A stretch of 64,000 bases of DNA from Nocardia shimofusensis NBRC 100134 (GCF_001613125.1 NZ_BDBT01000034.1:1-64000); one strand, 5' to 3'; positions 8,319-17,422 are shown, counted from the stretch's first letter. The notes: a model not told the origin generated them from the sequence alone. Translations and numbers: made by a program.

Positions 8319-8792
8319 TCAGCCGCGGACCTCGACGATCAGCTCCACCTCGACCGGCGCGTTCTTCGGCAACTCGGCCACACCGACCGCGGACCGGGCG
8401 TGCACGCCCGCTTCGCCGAACACCTCGCCGAGCAATTCCGAGGCGCCGTTGATCACGATCGGCTGATCGGTGAAACCCGGCGCGGAGGCCACGAAGCCGA
8501 CCACCTTCACGATCCGCACCACCTCGTCCAGCGAGATCAGGTCGTGCACCGCGGCCAGCGCGTTCAGCGCGCACAACCGAGCGGCCTCCTTCGCGGTCTC
8601 GGCCGTGACCTCGGTGCCGACCTTGCCGATCGCGGACAACTCGCCGTCCACGAACGGCAACTGCCCCGAGGTGTAGACCAGCGAGCCGGTGCGCACCGCC
8701 GGAATATAGGCCGCGACCGGCGCCGCCACCGCGGGCAGCCGCACGCCGAGCCGCTCCAGGTTCTCCTGCCAGCGAGTCGCCGGTTCCGTCAT
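8319..8792 (-). CDS. RidA/YjgF-family protein (Rv3678c-like)
   Basis: A 157-residue member of the RidA family, small trimeric proteins that hydrolyse reactive enamine/imine intermediates. It shows VYTSGQLPF near the start of the core, a central NALAAVHDL helix and a C-terminal VEVELIVEV strand. The position usually occupied by the catalytic arginine is in ARSAVGVAELP. The start ATG 8792 has GGGAGGTG 7-8 nt upstream; the GTG at 8801 would leave no room for it. It lies between the DUF4177 and MBL genes on the minus strand. Confidence 0.88.
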   Translation of the reverse strand: MTEPATRWQENLERLGVRLPAVAAPVAAYIPAVRTGSLVYTSGQLPFVDGELSAIGKVGTEVTAETAKEAARLCALNALAAVHDLISLDEVVRIVKVVGFVASAPGFTDQPIVINGASELLGEVFGEAGVHARSAVGVAELPKNAPVEVELIVEVRG

Positions 8793-8811
8793 CGCCGTCA
8801 CCTCCCGTCGC

Positions 8812-8967
8812 CTAGGCCTTCGGGCGCTTCAGGTACGCGACGTGCTGCTCACCGGTGGGGCCGGGCAGCACCGTCACCAACTCCCACCCGTCGGCTCCCC
8901 ACTGGTCGAGGATCTGCTTGGTGGCGTGCGTCAGCAAGGGCACGGTGGCGTATTCCCATGTCGTCAT
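8812..8967 (-). CDS. DUF4177 small protein (Rv3678A-like)
   Basis: A 51-residue protein starting MTTWEYATVPLL with GWELVTV in the middle, typical of DUF4177 proteins, which fold as a small beta sheet and have no known function. The longer open frame upstream reaches into intergenic DNA and is not supported. It is the first gene of the operon with RidA 19 nt downstream, and is divergent from the Get3-like ATPase gene. Confidence 0.75.
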   Translation of the reverse strand: MTTWEYATVPLLTHATKQILDQWGADGWELVTVLPGPTGEQHVAYLKRPKA

Positions 8968-9060
8968 GGGCCGAGTGTATTGACCCGTGGGACGGCCGTG
9001 CGGGCCGGGCGATTCCGGGCCGTCGCAGCCGTCCTCACGCCACACGCTGCCCGCGAGTTA

Positions 9061-9066
9061 TAGGCT
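9061..9066 (+). promoter_or_regulatory. -10 element TAGGCT, leaderless promoter of first Get3-like gene
   Basis: TAGGCT lies at -13 to -8 relative to GTG 9074, with no Shine-Dalgarno between. This fits TANNNT-driven leaderless transcription. Confidence 0.55.
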
Positions 9067-9073
9067 CGCGAGC

Positions 9074-10111
9074 GTGGGAGTACCAACTGCTGATCCCGTT
9101 TCGGCCGAGCCGAAGCCGGACAAGGGGTGGCCGAAGCGGGCCGAACAGGCCCGTCTGCACTACGTCTCCGGCAAGGGCGGGACCGGCAAGTCCACGGTCG
9201 CCGCGGCGCTGGCACTGGCGCTGGCCGCCGGGGGGCGCAGGGTGCTGCTCGTCGAGGTGGAGAGCAGGCAGTCCATCGCCCAGCTGTTCGACCTGCCGCC
9301 GCTGCCGCCCACCGAGACCAAGATCGCGACCGCCGACGGCGGCGGCGAGGTGGTGGCCCTGTCGCTCGACATCGAGCACGCCTTCCTGGAATACCTCGAC
9401 ATGTTCTACAACCTGGGCTTCGCGGGCCGGGCGATGCGCCGGATGGGCGCCATCGAGTTCGTCACCACCATCGCGCCCGGTCTGCGTGATGTGATCCTCA
9501 CCGGCAAGATCAAGGAGTGCGCGGTCCGCGTGGACAAGGCGGGCAGGCCGGTCTACGACGAGATCGTGGTGGACGCTCCGCCGACCGGCCGGATCAACAG
9601 CTTCCTCGACGTCACCAAGGCGATGGCCGAGATCGCCAAGGGCGGGCCGATCGCCGCCCAGGCCGAAGGCGTGTCGGCGCTGCTGCATTCGGATCAGACG
9701 ATGATCCACCTGGTCACCCTGCTCGAGGCGCTGCCGGTGCAGGAGACCGCCGATGCGATCGCCGAGCTCACCGCCAACGATCTGCGCATCGGCGCGGTCG
9801 TCGTCAATCGCGCGAGCGAGGGGCACCTGCCGACCGACCTGCGCGACCGGGCCGCCGAGGGCGACCTGGACCGCGACGCGATCCGCGCGGGCCTCGACCG
9901 CGCGGGCATCACCGTCACCGACGACGATCTCGACGGCCTGATCACCGAGACCGTGGAGCACGCGATCCGGCTGCGGGCACAGGACGCCAGCGCCGCCGAA
10001 TTGAACGAACTCGGCGTCACGCAGATGCATCTGCCCGCCCTCACCGACGGTATCGATCTCGGCGCGCTCTACGAACTCGCCGAACACCTGAGCGCGCAGG
10101 GAGTGCGATGA
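9074..10111 (+). CDS. Get3/ArsA-like ATPase, first subunit (Rv3679-like)
   Basis: A 345-residue P-loop ATPase of the ArsA/Get3 type with the deviant Walker A SGKGGTGKST near residue 35 and a signature DAPPTGR (switch I/II region). M. tuberculosis Rv3679 and Rv3680 are known to form a Get3-like heteromer (named BagA/BagB in the literature as I recall), and a link to arsenite is unlikely. The GTG at 9074 gives a length close to the 340 residues of Rv3679; the longer upstream frame would run through the promoter. The stop overlaps the next start (ATGA), so the two subunits are made in coupled fashion. Confidence 0.88.
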   Translation: MGVPTADPVSAEPKPDKGWPKRAEQARLHYVSGKGGTGKSTVAAALALALAAGGRRVLLVEVESRQSIAQLFDLPPLPPTETKIATADGGGEVVALSLDIEHAFLEYLDMFYNLGFAGRAMRRMGAIEFVTTIAPGLRDVILTGKIKECAVRVDKAGRPVYDEIVVDAPPTGRINSFLDVTKAMAEIAKGGPIAAQAEGVSALLHSDQTMIHLVTLLEALPVQETADAIAELTANDLRIGAVVVNRASEGHLPTDLRDRAAEGDLDRDAIRAGLDRAGITVTDDDLDGLITETVEHAIRLRAQDASAAELNELGVTQMHLPALTDGIDLGALYELAEHLSAQGVR

Positions 10112-11220
10112 ACACCCTCGACATCTCCGGGATCATCGCCGATCCCACCGCCCGCGTCATCGTCTGCTGCGGCTCCGGCGGTGTCGGCAAGACCACCACC
10201 GCCGCGGCCATCGCGTTGCGCGCCGCCGAGCGGGGCCGCAAGGTGGTCGTGCTGACCATCGACCCGGCCCGCAGACTGGCCCAGTCGCTCGGCGTGGCCG
10301 ACCTGGACAACGCGCCGCAGCGGGTGAAGCTCGGGCCGGAGGCCAAGGGCGAACTGCACGCGATGATGCTGAACATGCGGCGCACCTTCGACGACATGGT
10401 GCTCGAGCACACCAGCCCGGACAAGGCCGAGCAGATCTTCGCCAACCCGATCTATCAGACCGTGGCCTCGTCCTTCGGCGGGACGCAGGAATACATGGCG
10501 ATGGAGAAGCTCGGCCAGCTCGCGTCCCGGCGCGAATGGGACCTCATCGTCGTGGACACCCCGCCCTCGCGCAACGCGCTGGACTTCCTCGACGCGCCCA
10601 AGCGACTGGGCACCTTCCTCAACGGCAAGATGATCCGGCTGATCATGGCGCCGGGGCGCGGGGTCGGCCGGTTCGTCACCGGCGCGATGAGCCTGGCCAT
10701 GCGCGGTGTGTCCACGATCGTCGGCGGGCAGATGCTCAAGGATGCCTCGAACTTCCTGCAGTCGCTGGAGACGATGTTCGGCGGCTTCCAGGAGCGCGCG
10801 AACCGCACCTACGCCATGCTCTCCACTCCCGGCACACACTTCCTGGTGGTGGCCGCACCCGAACCGGACGCGCTGCGCGAGGCGTCGTTCTTCGTCGACC
10901 GGCTCTCCACCGAACGCATGCCGCTGGCCGGCCTGGTGCTCAACCGGACGCATCCGGTACTGAGCACGCTGCCCGGCGATCACGCGCTCACCGCCGCCGA
11001 CCACTTGGCCGACGAGGATCCACTGACCACGGCGATCCTGCGCATCCACGCCGATCGGGTCGCCATGGCCAAACGAGAGCGTCATCTGCTGGTGCGGTTC
11101 ACCGGCGCGCATCCGCGGGTGAGCATCGCGGCGGTGACGGCACTGCCGTTCGAGGTCGCCGATCTCGACGCCCTGCGCGCGGTCGCCGACCAGCTCACCG
11201 GCGCGTCCGCGACCGTCTAG
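10108..11220 (+). CDS. Get3/ArsA-like ATPase, second subunit (Rv3680-like)
   Basis: A 370-residue partner of the preceding ATPase. Walker A is CGSGGVGKTTT near residue 22, the switch segment is VDTPPSRNALDFLDAP, and the LTIDPARRLAQSLG stretch is typical of ArsA-family halves. Both proteins have a single ATPase domain, so they probably form a heterodimer. A long hydrophobic stretch around residues 170-220 (IMAPGRG...SLAMRGVS) may form the client-binding groove. Start ATG 10108 overlaps the previous stop by 4 nt. A terminator follows the stop. Confidence 0.88.
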   Translation: MNTLDISGIIADPTARVIVCCGSGGVGKTTTAAAIALRAAERGRKVVVLTIDPARRLAQSLGVADLDNAPQRVKLGPEAKGELHAMMLNMRRTFDDMVLEHTSPDKAEQIFANPIYQTVASSFGGTQEYMAMEKLGQLASRREWDLIVVDTPPSRNALDFLDAPKRLGTFLNGKMIRLIMAPGRGVGRFVTGAMSLAMRGVSTIVGGQMLKDASNFLQSLETMFGGFQERANRTYAMLSTPGTHFLVVAAPEPDALREASFFVDRLSTERMPLAGLVLNRTHPVLSTLPGDHALTAADHLADEDPLTTAILRIHADRVAMAKRERHLLVRFTGAHPRVSIAAVTALPFEVADLDALRAVADQLTGASATV

Positions 11221-11247
11221 CCGTGCGCATCGCCACCCCGGACGCCG

Positions 11248-11276
11248 TCGAGCCCGCGATCGGCTCGCGGGCTCGA
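11248..11276. terminator. terminator between Get3-like operon and whiB4
   Basis: A perfect 12-bp stem (11248-11259 with 11265-11276), a 5-nt loop and a downstream T-rich stretch lie between convergent genes. Confidence 0.75.
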
Positions 11277-11321
11277 GGTGTCTTTGTGTGGATCTTTCCG
11301 TGTGGCTCTACCGCCTGCGGC

Positions 11322-11645
11322 TCACATGGCCACTTGATGCTGGCGCTGGGCCTGGAAGAAATCGGCCCAGGAGGTCACCTCCGGGTGCTGCTTGAGCAGC
11401 GCGCGCCGCTGCCGTTCGGTCATGCCGCCCCACACACCGAATTCCACTCGATTGTCCAGAGCGTCGGCTCCGCACTGCATGAGCACCGGGCAGTGCCTGC
11501 AGATGGTGGCCGCCTTGCGCTGCGCCGCGCCGCGGACGAACAACTGATCGGGATCGACTTCCTTGCATCGGGCCTGGGAAACCCAGGCGATACGTGCTTC
11601 GGCCTGCTCCACGTCCAATCGAGCGATGGGGGTTGTCATTTGCAT
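11322..11645 (-). CDS. whiB4: WhiB-family iron-sulfur regulator WhiB4
   Basis: A 107-residue WhiB-like redox regulator. Four cysteines (27, 49, 52, 58) form the C-x21-C-x2-C-x5-C ligand set for a [4Fe-4S] cluster, followed by the turn motif GVWGGMTERQRR and a basic tail. The place between the Get3-like pair and ponA2 matches whiB4 (Rv3681c), known as an oxidative-stress regulator. ATG 11645 has AAAGGGG 8 nt upstream; another ATG two codons later is possible. The open frame upstream (to 11741) contains extra cysteines but no start signal. A possible Crp site lies about 110 nt upstream. Confidence 0.93.
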   Translation of the reverse strand: MQMTTPIARLDVEQAEARIAWVSQARCKEVDPDQLFVRGAAQRKAATICRHCPVLMQCGADALDNRVEFGVWGGMTERQRRALLKQHPEVTSWADFFQAQRQHQVAM

Positions 11646-12011
11646 TTGGTGTGCCCCTTTGCAGTCCGAACACCGGTAAACGGCGCTCCAGAATCGCGTG
11701 TCAGTCGCAGCTACCCGTCCCTTTGCTGCGGACTGAACCACATTCCACTTTGAGTGTTAGCTCCATCACACTGGGTCTCAATCTAGGTAAAGGTATGGCT
11801 CGAGCGCAAGACCGCGGCGTGATCTTTTGGTACGCCCGTCCATGCATCTGCTCAAACAAGACCAGTCGGTCGGTTGAGGATTTGGACACGCGGGAGCGAC
11901 ACGCCGGACATGCCCGGAGAACACGCGGACTCGCCGTATTGCGGACGAATACTTCGAAGCGGGGCAAACACACTCACAGGCCCGTCGGGGGCACCCCGTA
12001 GTCTTGGCACC
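11646..12011. promoter_or_regulatory. divergent intergenic region whiB4 / ponA2
   Basis: No gene is visible. It holds the ponA2 -10 element at its right end and, at 11755-11770, TGTTA-N6-TCACA, 9 of 10 matches to the Crp consensus but with a mismatch at the usually conserved fourth base. The whiB4 promoter is somewhere here; I could not fix its hexamers. Confidence 0.45.
11999..12004 (+). promoter_or_regulatory. -10 element TAGTCT, leaderless promoter of ponA2
   Basis: TAGTCT lies at -13 to -8 from GTG 12012 and there is no ribosome binding site, so the mRNA probably begins at the start codon. Confidence 0.55.
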
Positions 12012-14378
12012 GTGTCGAACGTGCCGATCACACATACGCTCGCCAAGCTCGCCGGAAGCTGCGTGCTGGCCGCCGTGCTAGTGGCGGGACTGTTGTTCCC
12101 TCTCGCCGGTGGTTTCGGATTCGTCTCCAATCGCGCCGCCGACGCGGTGGACAACGTCTCCGCCGAGTTGGTCGAGGGCACCGTCCCCGCGGTCTCGACG
12201 ATGGTCGACGCCGACGGCAACCCGATCGCCTGGCTCTACGAGCAGCGGCGCTTCGAGGTTCCCAGCGAGCGGATCTCCAACAACATGAAGCTGGCGATCA
12301 TCTCGATCGAGGACAGGCGCTTCGCCGACCACGACGGCGTCGACTGGCAGGGCACCGTGCGCGCCTTCCTGACCAACACCAGCAGCGGCGAGGTCCAGCA
12401 GGGCGCCTCGACCCTCGATCAGCAGTACGTGAAGAACTTCCAGCTGCTCGTGGTCGCCAAGACCGACGCCGAGCGCCGCGCCGCCATCGAGACCACTCCC
12501 GCGCGCAAGATCCGCGAGATCCGGATGGCGCTGACCCTGGACAAGGAACTGACCAAGGACGAGATCCTGACCAGGTATCTGAACCTGGTCCCGTTCGGCA
12601 ACTCCTCCTACGGCATCCAGGACGCCGCGCAGACCTACTTCGGCATCGACGCCGCCGACCTGAACGTGGCGCAGTCGGCCATGCTCGCCGGCATGGTGCA
12701 GTCCAGCTCCAAGCTCAACCCCTACACCAACGAGCAGGGCGTGCGCGAACGCCGCAACACCGTGCTCCAGACGATGGTGCAGAACATCCCTGACCGCGCC
12801 GAGGAGTTCCGCGCGGCCATGTCCCAGCCGCTGGGTGTGCTGCCCGAACCCAAGGGGCTCCCCCGCGGCTGCATCGCGGCCAACGACCGCGGTTTCTTCT
12901 GCGACTACGCGCTGCAGTATCTGGCCGATGCGGGCATCGGTCGCGAGCAGATCGACAAGGGCGGCTTCCTGATCCGGACCACCCTCGATCCGAGCGTGCA
13001 GGATTCGGTCAAGCGCGCGATCAACGATCACGCCAAGCCGGATGTGCCGCATGTCGCCGAGGTGATGTCGGTGGTCGCGCCCGGCCAGGATCGGCATCCG
13101 GTGCTGGCGATGGCCAGTAGCCGGACCTACGGCCTGGACCAGGACGCCCACGAGACCGTGCAACCGCAGCCGTTCTCCATGGTCGGCAACGGCGCGGGCT
13201 CGGTGTTCAAGCTCTTCACCACCGCGGCGGCGATGGAGAAGGGCATGGGCATCAACTCCCAGCTCGATGTGCCCGGCCGCTACGAGGCCAGGGGCATGGG
13301 CGACGGCGGCGCGCGCGGCTGCCCGCCCGCCACCTATTGCGTCGAGAACGCGGGCAACTACCGATCGCCCATGTCGGTGACCGAGGCGCTGGCCACCTCG
13401 CCGAACACCACCTTCGTCAAACTGATCCAGGATGTCGGCGTCACGCCGACCGTCGACATGGCGATCCGGCTGGGTATGCGCTCGTTCACCAAGCCGGCCA
13501 CTTCCGGGTACGGCAACCAGAGTGTGGCCGAGATGGTCAAGCAGCAGAACCTCGGCTCGTTCACCCTCGGGCCGGTCGCGATCAATCCGCTCGAGCTGTC
13601 CAACGTGGCCGCGACACTGGCCTCCGGCGGCCGCTGGTGCCCACCCTCGCCGATCGCCGAGGTCGTCGACCGGTACGGCAAGCCGGTGCCGCTGACCGAG
13701 CAGGCCTGCGAGCAGGTCGTCGAGCCGGGCCTGGCCAACACCCTGGCCAACGCGATGAGCAAGGACGACACCTCCGGCACCGCGGCGGGCGCGGCGCAGG
13801 CGACCGGCTGGAACCTGCCGGTCGCCGGTAAGACCGGCACCACCGAGAGCCACCGCTCCTCGGCGTTCCTCGGTTTCACCAACTCGCTGGCCGCCGCGAC
13901 CTATATCTACGGCGACAGCCCGACCCCGAGCGAGATCTGCTCGTTCCCGCTGCGCAGCTGCGGCAGCGGCAACCTGTTCGGCGGCAACGAGCCCGCCCGC
14001 ACCTGGTTCTCCGCCATGAAGGCGGTCGTCGGCGAGTTCCCGCCGCCGGTGCTGCCGCCACTGGACGACAAATACGTGCGCGGAGCGAACAACGCCCAGG
14101 TCCCCGATGTGGTGGGAATGTCGCAGGCCGACGCGACCCGCGCCCTGACTTCGGCGGGCTTCCAGGTCTCGGCCGTCGACGGAGCCGGTCCGCCGCCCAA
14201 GGGCAGCGTGACCAGCATGGCGCCGAACGGTTCGGCCATCCCCGGCTCGGTCGTGACGATCTACATCAGCGACGGAACCCAGCGGCAGGTGCCGACACCG
14301 AGCGCGCCCGCCCCGGCGGCTCCCGGACCGCCGCCGGCGCTGCCGAACTTCCCACTGCCACCGTGGTGGCCCAGGTAA
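12012..14378 (+). CDS. ponA2: class A penicillin-binding protein PonA2 with PASTA domain
   Basis: A 788-residue bifunctional peptidoglycan synthase. A transmembrane anchor (about residues 13-38) is followed by a GT51 glycosyltransferase domain (SIEDRRFADHDGVDWQG, QGASTLDQQYVKN). The transpeptidase domain has S397-V-F-K400, S463-P-N465 and K607-T-G. One PASTA repeat follows (VPDVVGMSQADATRAL) and then a Pro-rich tail. It polymerises and crosslinks peptidoglycan outside the membrane. GTG 12012 is the start because it directly precedes the anchor and sits 8 nt after a -10 hexamer. Synteny with Rv3682 supports the name. Confidence 0.95.
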   Translation: MSNVPITHTLAKLAGSCVLAAVLVAGLLFPLAGGFGFVSNRAADAVDNVSAELVEGTVPAVSTMVDADGNPIAWLYEQRRFEVPSERISNNMKLAIISIEDRRFADHDGVDWQGTVRAFLTNTSSGEVQQGASTLDQQYVKNFQLLVVAKTDAERRAAIETTPARKIREIRMALTLDKELTKDEILTRYLNLVPFGNSSYGIQDAAQTYFGIDAADLNVAQSAMLAGMVQSSSKLNPYTNEQGVRERRNTVLQTMVQNIPDRAEEFRAAMSQPLGVLPEPKGLPRGCIAANDRGFFCDYALQYLADAGIGREQIDKGGFLIRTTLDPSVQDSVKRAINDHAKPDVPHVAEVMSVVAPGQDRHPVLAMASSRTYGLDQDAHETVQPQPFSMVGNGAGSVFKLFTTAAAMEKGMGINSQLDVPGRYEARGMGDGGARGCPPATYCVENAGNYRSPMSVTEALATSPNTTFVKLIQDVGVTPTVDMAIRLGMRSFTKPATSGYGNQSVAEMVKQQNLGSFTLGPVAINPLELSNVAATLASGGRWCPPSPIAEVVDRYGKPVPLTEQACEQVVEPGLANTLANAMSKDDTSGTAAGAAQATGWNLPVAGKTGTTESHRSSAFLGFTNSLAAATYIYGDSPTPSEICSFPLRSCGSGNLFGGNEPARTWFSAMKAVVGEFPPPVLPPLDDKYVRGANNAQVPDVVGMSQADATRALTSAGFQVSAVDGAGPPPKGSVTSMAPNGSAIPGSVVTIYISDGTQRQVPTPSAPAPAAPGPPPALPNFPLPPWWPR

Positions 14379-14414
14379 TACCGCCTCCGCCGGGGCGGGC
14401 AGGGGAGCAACTCC

Positions 14415-14879
14415 TCAGAGGCGGGCTTTGACGGCCGCGGAGATCCGCGAGCCGTCGGCCTTGCCCTCGGCAAGCGCGGTCGCGATCTTCATGACCTGAC
14501 CCATCTGCCGCATGCCGGGCCGCTCTCCGAGCTCCTCGGCGACCTGGGCGATGGCGGTGTCGGCGAGATCGGCCACCTCGGCTTCGGTCAACTGGGTGGG
14601 CAGATACTCGTCGATGATGTGCGCCTCGGCGTGCTCGTTGGCCGCCAGCTCCCCGCGCCCGGCCTGGGTGTAGACCTCGGCCGACTCGTTGCGCTTCTTC
14701 GCCTCCTTCTGCAGGACGGCGACGACCTCCGCATCGGAGAGTTCGCGCGCCTGCGTTCCGGCGACTTCGGCGTTCTGGATGGCGGCCAGCAGCATGCGCA
14801 GGGTCGCCAGACGGAGGGTGTCCTTGGCTTTCATCGACGCGGTCATGTCCGCGCGCAGGCGCTCTTTGAGTTCCGACAT
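14415..14879 (-). CDS. GatB/YqeY-domain protein
   Basis: A 154-residue YqeY-family protein, related to the C-terminal tRNA-binding domain of GatB. It begins MSELKERLRADMTASMKAKD and ends with the typical GQVMKIATALAEGKADGSRI segment. The family is predicted to act on tRNA or amidotransferase complexes, but its role is unproven. ATG 14879 is preceded by TACCGT at -13 to -8 and no ribosome binding site, so the message is probably leaderless. Longer upstream in-frame starts lack signals. The gene converges with ponA2. Confidence 0.85.
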   Translation of the reverse strand: MSELKERLRADMTASMKAKDTLRLATLRMLLAAIQNAEVAGTQARELSDAEVVAVLQKEAKKRNESAEVYTQAGRGELAANEHAEAHIIDEYLPTQLTEAEVADLADTAIAQVAEELGERPGMRQMGQVMKIATALAEGKADGSRISAAVKARL

Positions 14880-14886
14880 GGGGCTC

Positions 14887-14892
14887 ACGGTA
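14887..14892 (-). promoter_or_regulatory. -10 element TACCGT, leaderless promoter of yqeY-like gene
   Basis: On the minus strand TACCGT occupies -13 to -8 relative to ATG 14879. Confidence 0.5.
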
Positions 14893-15046
14893 GTCGCTCG
14901 CCGACCGGGCATCCGCTGAGTTTTCGTCCGCGCCGTCGCCCGGCCTGCCTGGGGGTTCGCGCCCGCGGGCGGTGACACGCGGGGGATATGCCCTTTTTCG
15001 CCGAGCGTGTGCGTAAACACACTCAGCGATCTTCATCGGGCTCACC

Positions 15047-15052
15047 TATGCT
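15047..15052 (+). promoter_or_regulatory. -10 element TATGCT, leaderless promoter of metallophosphoesterase
   Basis: TATGCT lies exactly at -12 to -7 from ATG 15059, the spacing expected if transcription starts at the A of the ATG. Confidence 0.6.
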
Positions 15053-15058
15053 GGGCAA

Positions 15059-16036
15059 ATGCCCGTGATCTCGACCTCTGTCCGCCGAACCGCGTTGGTC
15101 CGCCGTACCGCGTTGGGAGCTACCGGGGCCGCCGTGGCCGGGATCGGCTACGCCTCGCTGATCGAACGCAACGCGTTCGTGCTGCGCGAGGCGACCATGC
15201 CGGTCCTGCCGCCCGGATCATCGAGCCTGCGTGTGCTGCACATCAGCGATCTGCACATGATGCCCGGCCAGAAGCTCAAGCAGCAGTGGCTGCGCGAACT
15301 GGATCGACTCGAGCCCGATCTGGTCGTCAACACCGGCGACAATCTCTCGCATCAGAAGGCGGTGCCCGCGGTTGTGCAGTCCCTCGGTGGATTGCTCGCC
15401 CGCCCCGGCCTTTTCGTCTTCGGCAGCAACGACTACTTCGCGCCGGTGCCGAAGAACCCACTGAAGTACTTCAAGAACGATCACCGCCGCGTGTACGGCG
15501 CGCCGCTGCCGTGGAAGGATCTGCGCGCGGCGTTCTCCGAGCGCGGCTGGATGGATCTGACCCACGTGCGCCGTGACCTGGAGGTGGCGGGCATCCGCAT
15601 CGCCACCGCGGGCGTCGACGATCCGCACCTGCGCCGCGACCGCTACGAGACCATCGCGGGCGCCCCCAACCCGCTGGCCGACCTCAGCATCGGCCTCACC
15701 CACTCCCCCGAGCCCCGGGTGCTCGACCGCTTCGCCGAGGACGGCTACGACTTGGTGCTGGCCGGTCACACCCACGGCGGCCAGCTGGCGCTGCCGGGCT
15801 ACGGCGCGCTGGTGACCAACTGTGGCATCGACAGGTCGCGGGTGAAGGGCCCATCGCGCTGGGGCGCCCACACCCAGCTGCACGTCTCCGCGGGCATCGG
15901 CACCTCGCCGTGGGCCCCGTACCGGTTCTGCTGCCGCCCCGAGGCCACCCTGCTCACCCTGGTCGCCGCGCCGCCGAAGCGCCCGATCGCCGAGACCAGC
16001 GAGGGGCGCGCTTCCTCGCAGTCCGTGGCGAGCTGA
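15059..16036 (+). CDS. membrane-anchored metallophosphoesterase (Rv3683-like)
   Basis: A 325-residue calcineurin-like phosphoesterase. The N-terminus has arginine pairs and a short hydrophobic segment (about residues 18-34), suggesting a membrane anchor or export signal. Metal ligands are visible as SDLH (Asp64, His66), TGDN (Asp94), SNDY in place of the usual GNHE, and AGHTHGGQ. This set is typical of YaeI-like phosphodiesterases acting on lipid-linked phosphates, although the substrate is unknown. Position after ponA2 matches Rv3683. Confidence 0.85.
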   Translation: MPVISTSVRRTALVRRTALGATGAAVAGIGYASLIERNAFVLREATMPVLPPGSSSLRVLHISDLHMMPGQKLKQQWLRELDRLEPDLVVNTGDNLSHQKAVPAVVQSLGGLLARPGLFVFGSNDYFAPVPKNPLKYFKNDHRRVYGAPLPWKDLRAAFSERGWMDLTHVRRDLEVAGIRIATAGVDDPHLRRDRYETIAGAPNPLADLSIGLTHSPEPRVLDRFAEDGYDLVLAGHTHGGQLALPGYGALVTNCGIDRSRVKGPSRWGAHTQLHVSAGIGTSPWAPYRFCCRPEATLLTLVAAPPKRPIAETSEGRASSQSVAS

Positions 16037-16038
16037 AC

Positions 16039-16077
16039 AAGCGCGAAAGGGGAACCGCGCGTAGCGGTTTCGCGCTT
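16039..16077 (+). terminator. terminator after metallophosphoesterase
   Basis: Arms AAGCGCGAAA (16039-16048) and TTTCGCGCTT (16068-16077) enclose an inner ACCGC/GCGGT stem. It starts just after the stop codon. Confidence 0.65.
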
Positions 16078-16187
16078 CGATCCGCGGCACGACGATCCGA
16101 ATACCGGGGTGGCGAGTAGGCATCCAGCCGGACTCGTCGGTAGGGTCGCGTGCCGGGAACGAACGTCGGTCGTAGGAGGGGACGACG

Positions 16188-17234
16188 ATGAGCACTGGAT
16201 TCACTCGGAACACGCACACGGGGTCGGCGGTCGCGCACACCGATCACCCACCGCAGCAAGCGACTTCGGCCTTCGGCCCGCCCGGCGCGTCGACGGCGCC
16301 TGCCTCGTCCGCGCCTGCACCTGGTTCGCTCACGCCGAGTGACGTCGATGCCCACCGGATCGCTCCCGGTCCGGTGGGCCCGAGCGGTCTCGATGCGCGC
16401 CGCCCCGAGACGGTTCACGCCCTTTCGAGTCCACACCGACCCGGTTACGGCGCAACCTCTTCGGCTACCCCCTCCGCCTTCGACGACATGGAAGTCGCCC
16501 GAGCCCTCTACAGCCCCGACTCGGGCGGATACCGCTGGGTCGGCGCAGGCGTGGCGGCCGTGGCGCTCGTCGCCGGAGCCGCTGTCGCGATCTCGGCCAA
16601 CGGTTCGGATTCCGCCGCCGACGACACCCCCGGCATGGTGAGTGCCCTGACCCAGTCCGCCCACTCCCGCGCCGAGGAGCCGGAAGAGCCCGTCATCTCC
16701 GCCGCCGCCCTCGTCCCCGGCTACCGCGCCGTCGTCGCTCCCGACAGCGACGCCGCCTACGACGTCCCCGCCGACTGGACCATCGCCTCCCCCGGCTTTT
16801 CCGGCGGCTTCGGCAACTCCCCCGACACCATCGGCGGCAAGGGCTACGCCTCCGAAGGCAAGGACTACTGCCCCGGCTCCACCCGCACCGTCTCCTTCCT
16901 CACCGGCTCCCCCGACACCGACGCCACCGCCGCGGCCCTCGACACCGCCACCAGGACCGCCCGCGTCGCCTACGCCATCGAGGCCGTCCCCGCCGCCACC
17001 GAGCCACTGACGTCCCTCGACGGCGGCCAGCACGGCACCTTCGTCGAGGCCCGCGGCCGCATCACCGACCCCGCCCCCGGCTGCGCCCCGGAATTCTCCG
17101 TCTACACCTTCGCCACGAGTGCCGACACCGGCAGTCTCGTCATGGTCATCGCCGCCGACACCGGGGTCCCCAGAGCCGTCGACCCCGCCACCGCCCGCCG
17201 CATCTTCGCCAGCATCCGCCCCTATAAACCGTGA
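16188..17234 (+). CDS. single-pass membrane protein with extracytoplasmic domain, unknown function
   Basis: A 348-residue protein not assigned to a family. The first ~100 residues are Ser/Pro/Ala-rich and low-complexity. One transmembrane helix lies at about residues 116-136 (GVAAVALVAGAAVAIS). The remaining ~210 residues would be outside the membrane and include two cysteines (DYCPGST and PGCAPEF) that may form a disulfide. The third-base C bias is very strong in the extracellular half. ATG 16188 has GTAGGAGGGG about 7 nt upstream. It could be a cell-envelope sensor or lipid-binding domain; nothing in the sequence decides this. Confidence 0.75.
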   Translation: MSTGFTRNTHTGSAVAHTDHPPQQATSAFGPPGASTAPASSAPAPGSLTPSDVDAHRIAPGPVGPSGLDARRPETVHALSSPHRPGYGATSSATPSAFDDMEVARALYSPDSGGYRWVGAGVAAVALVAGAAVAISANGSDSAADDTPGMVSALTQSAHSRAEEPEEPVISAAALVPGYRAVVAPDSDAAYDVPADWTIASPGFSGGFGNSPDTIGGKGYASEGKDYCPGSTRTVSFLTGSPDTDATAAALDTATRTARVAYAIEAVPAATEPLTSLDGGQHGTFVEARGRITDPAPGCAPEFSVYTFATSADTGSLVMVIAADTGVPRAVDPATARRIFASIRPYKP

Positions 17235-17294
17235 TCGACCTGCCGGTTTAACGACTGAGCCCGCCCTGTTGTAAGCTACTTCAGGTTCACTCCA

Positions 17295-17369
<75 letters not shown>

Positions 17370-17390
17370 TCGTGTGGTTGAGACACGATA

Positions 17391-17422
17391 GAGGCCCTGA
17401 CCGGTTGTCCGGTCAGGGCCTC
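17391..17422. terminator. terminator after tRNA-Pro
   Basis: A 14-bp perfect stem (17391-17404 with 17409-17422), loop TTGT, then TGTTC. It can serve both the tRNA gene and the convergent RidA-like gene. Confidence 0.85.

Noticed and set aside
9074..11220. ArsA-like ATPases called as an arsenite pump
   Set aside because: No ArsB, ArsR or Cys-rich metal site is nearby or visible, and the synteny matches the Get3-like Rv3679/Rv3680 pair.
11322..11741. Longer WhiB4 with an extra N-terminal CSDC motif
   Set aside because: The extra 32 residues lie upstream of a well-placed ribosome binding site and a family-typical start at 11645.
12078..13853. 591-residue minus-strand open frame opposite ponA2
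   Set aside because: It is a shadow of the strong GC-skewed codon pattern of ponA2, is His/Arg/Gly-rich and has no ribosome binding site. The same applies to other long antisense frames such as 35887-37485, 40171-42654, 60244-62766 and 28659-29939.
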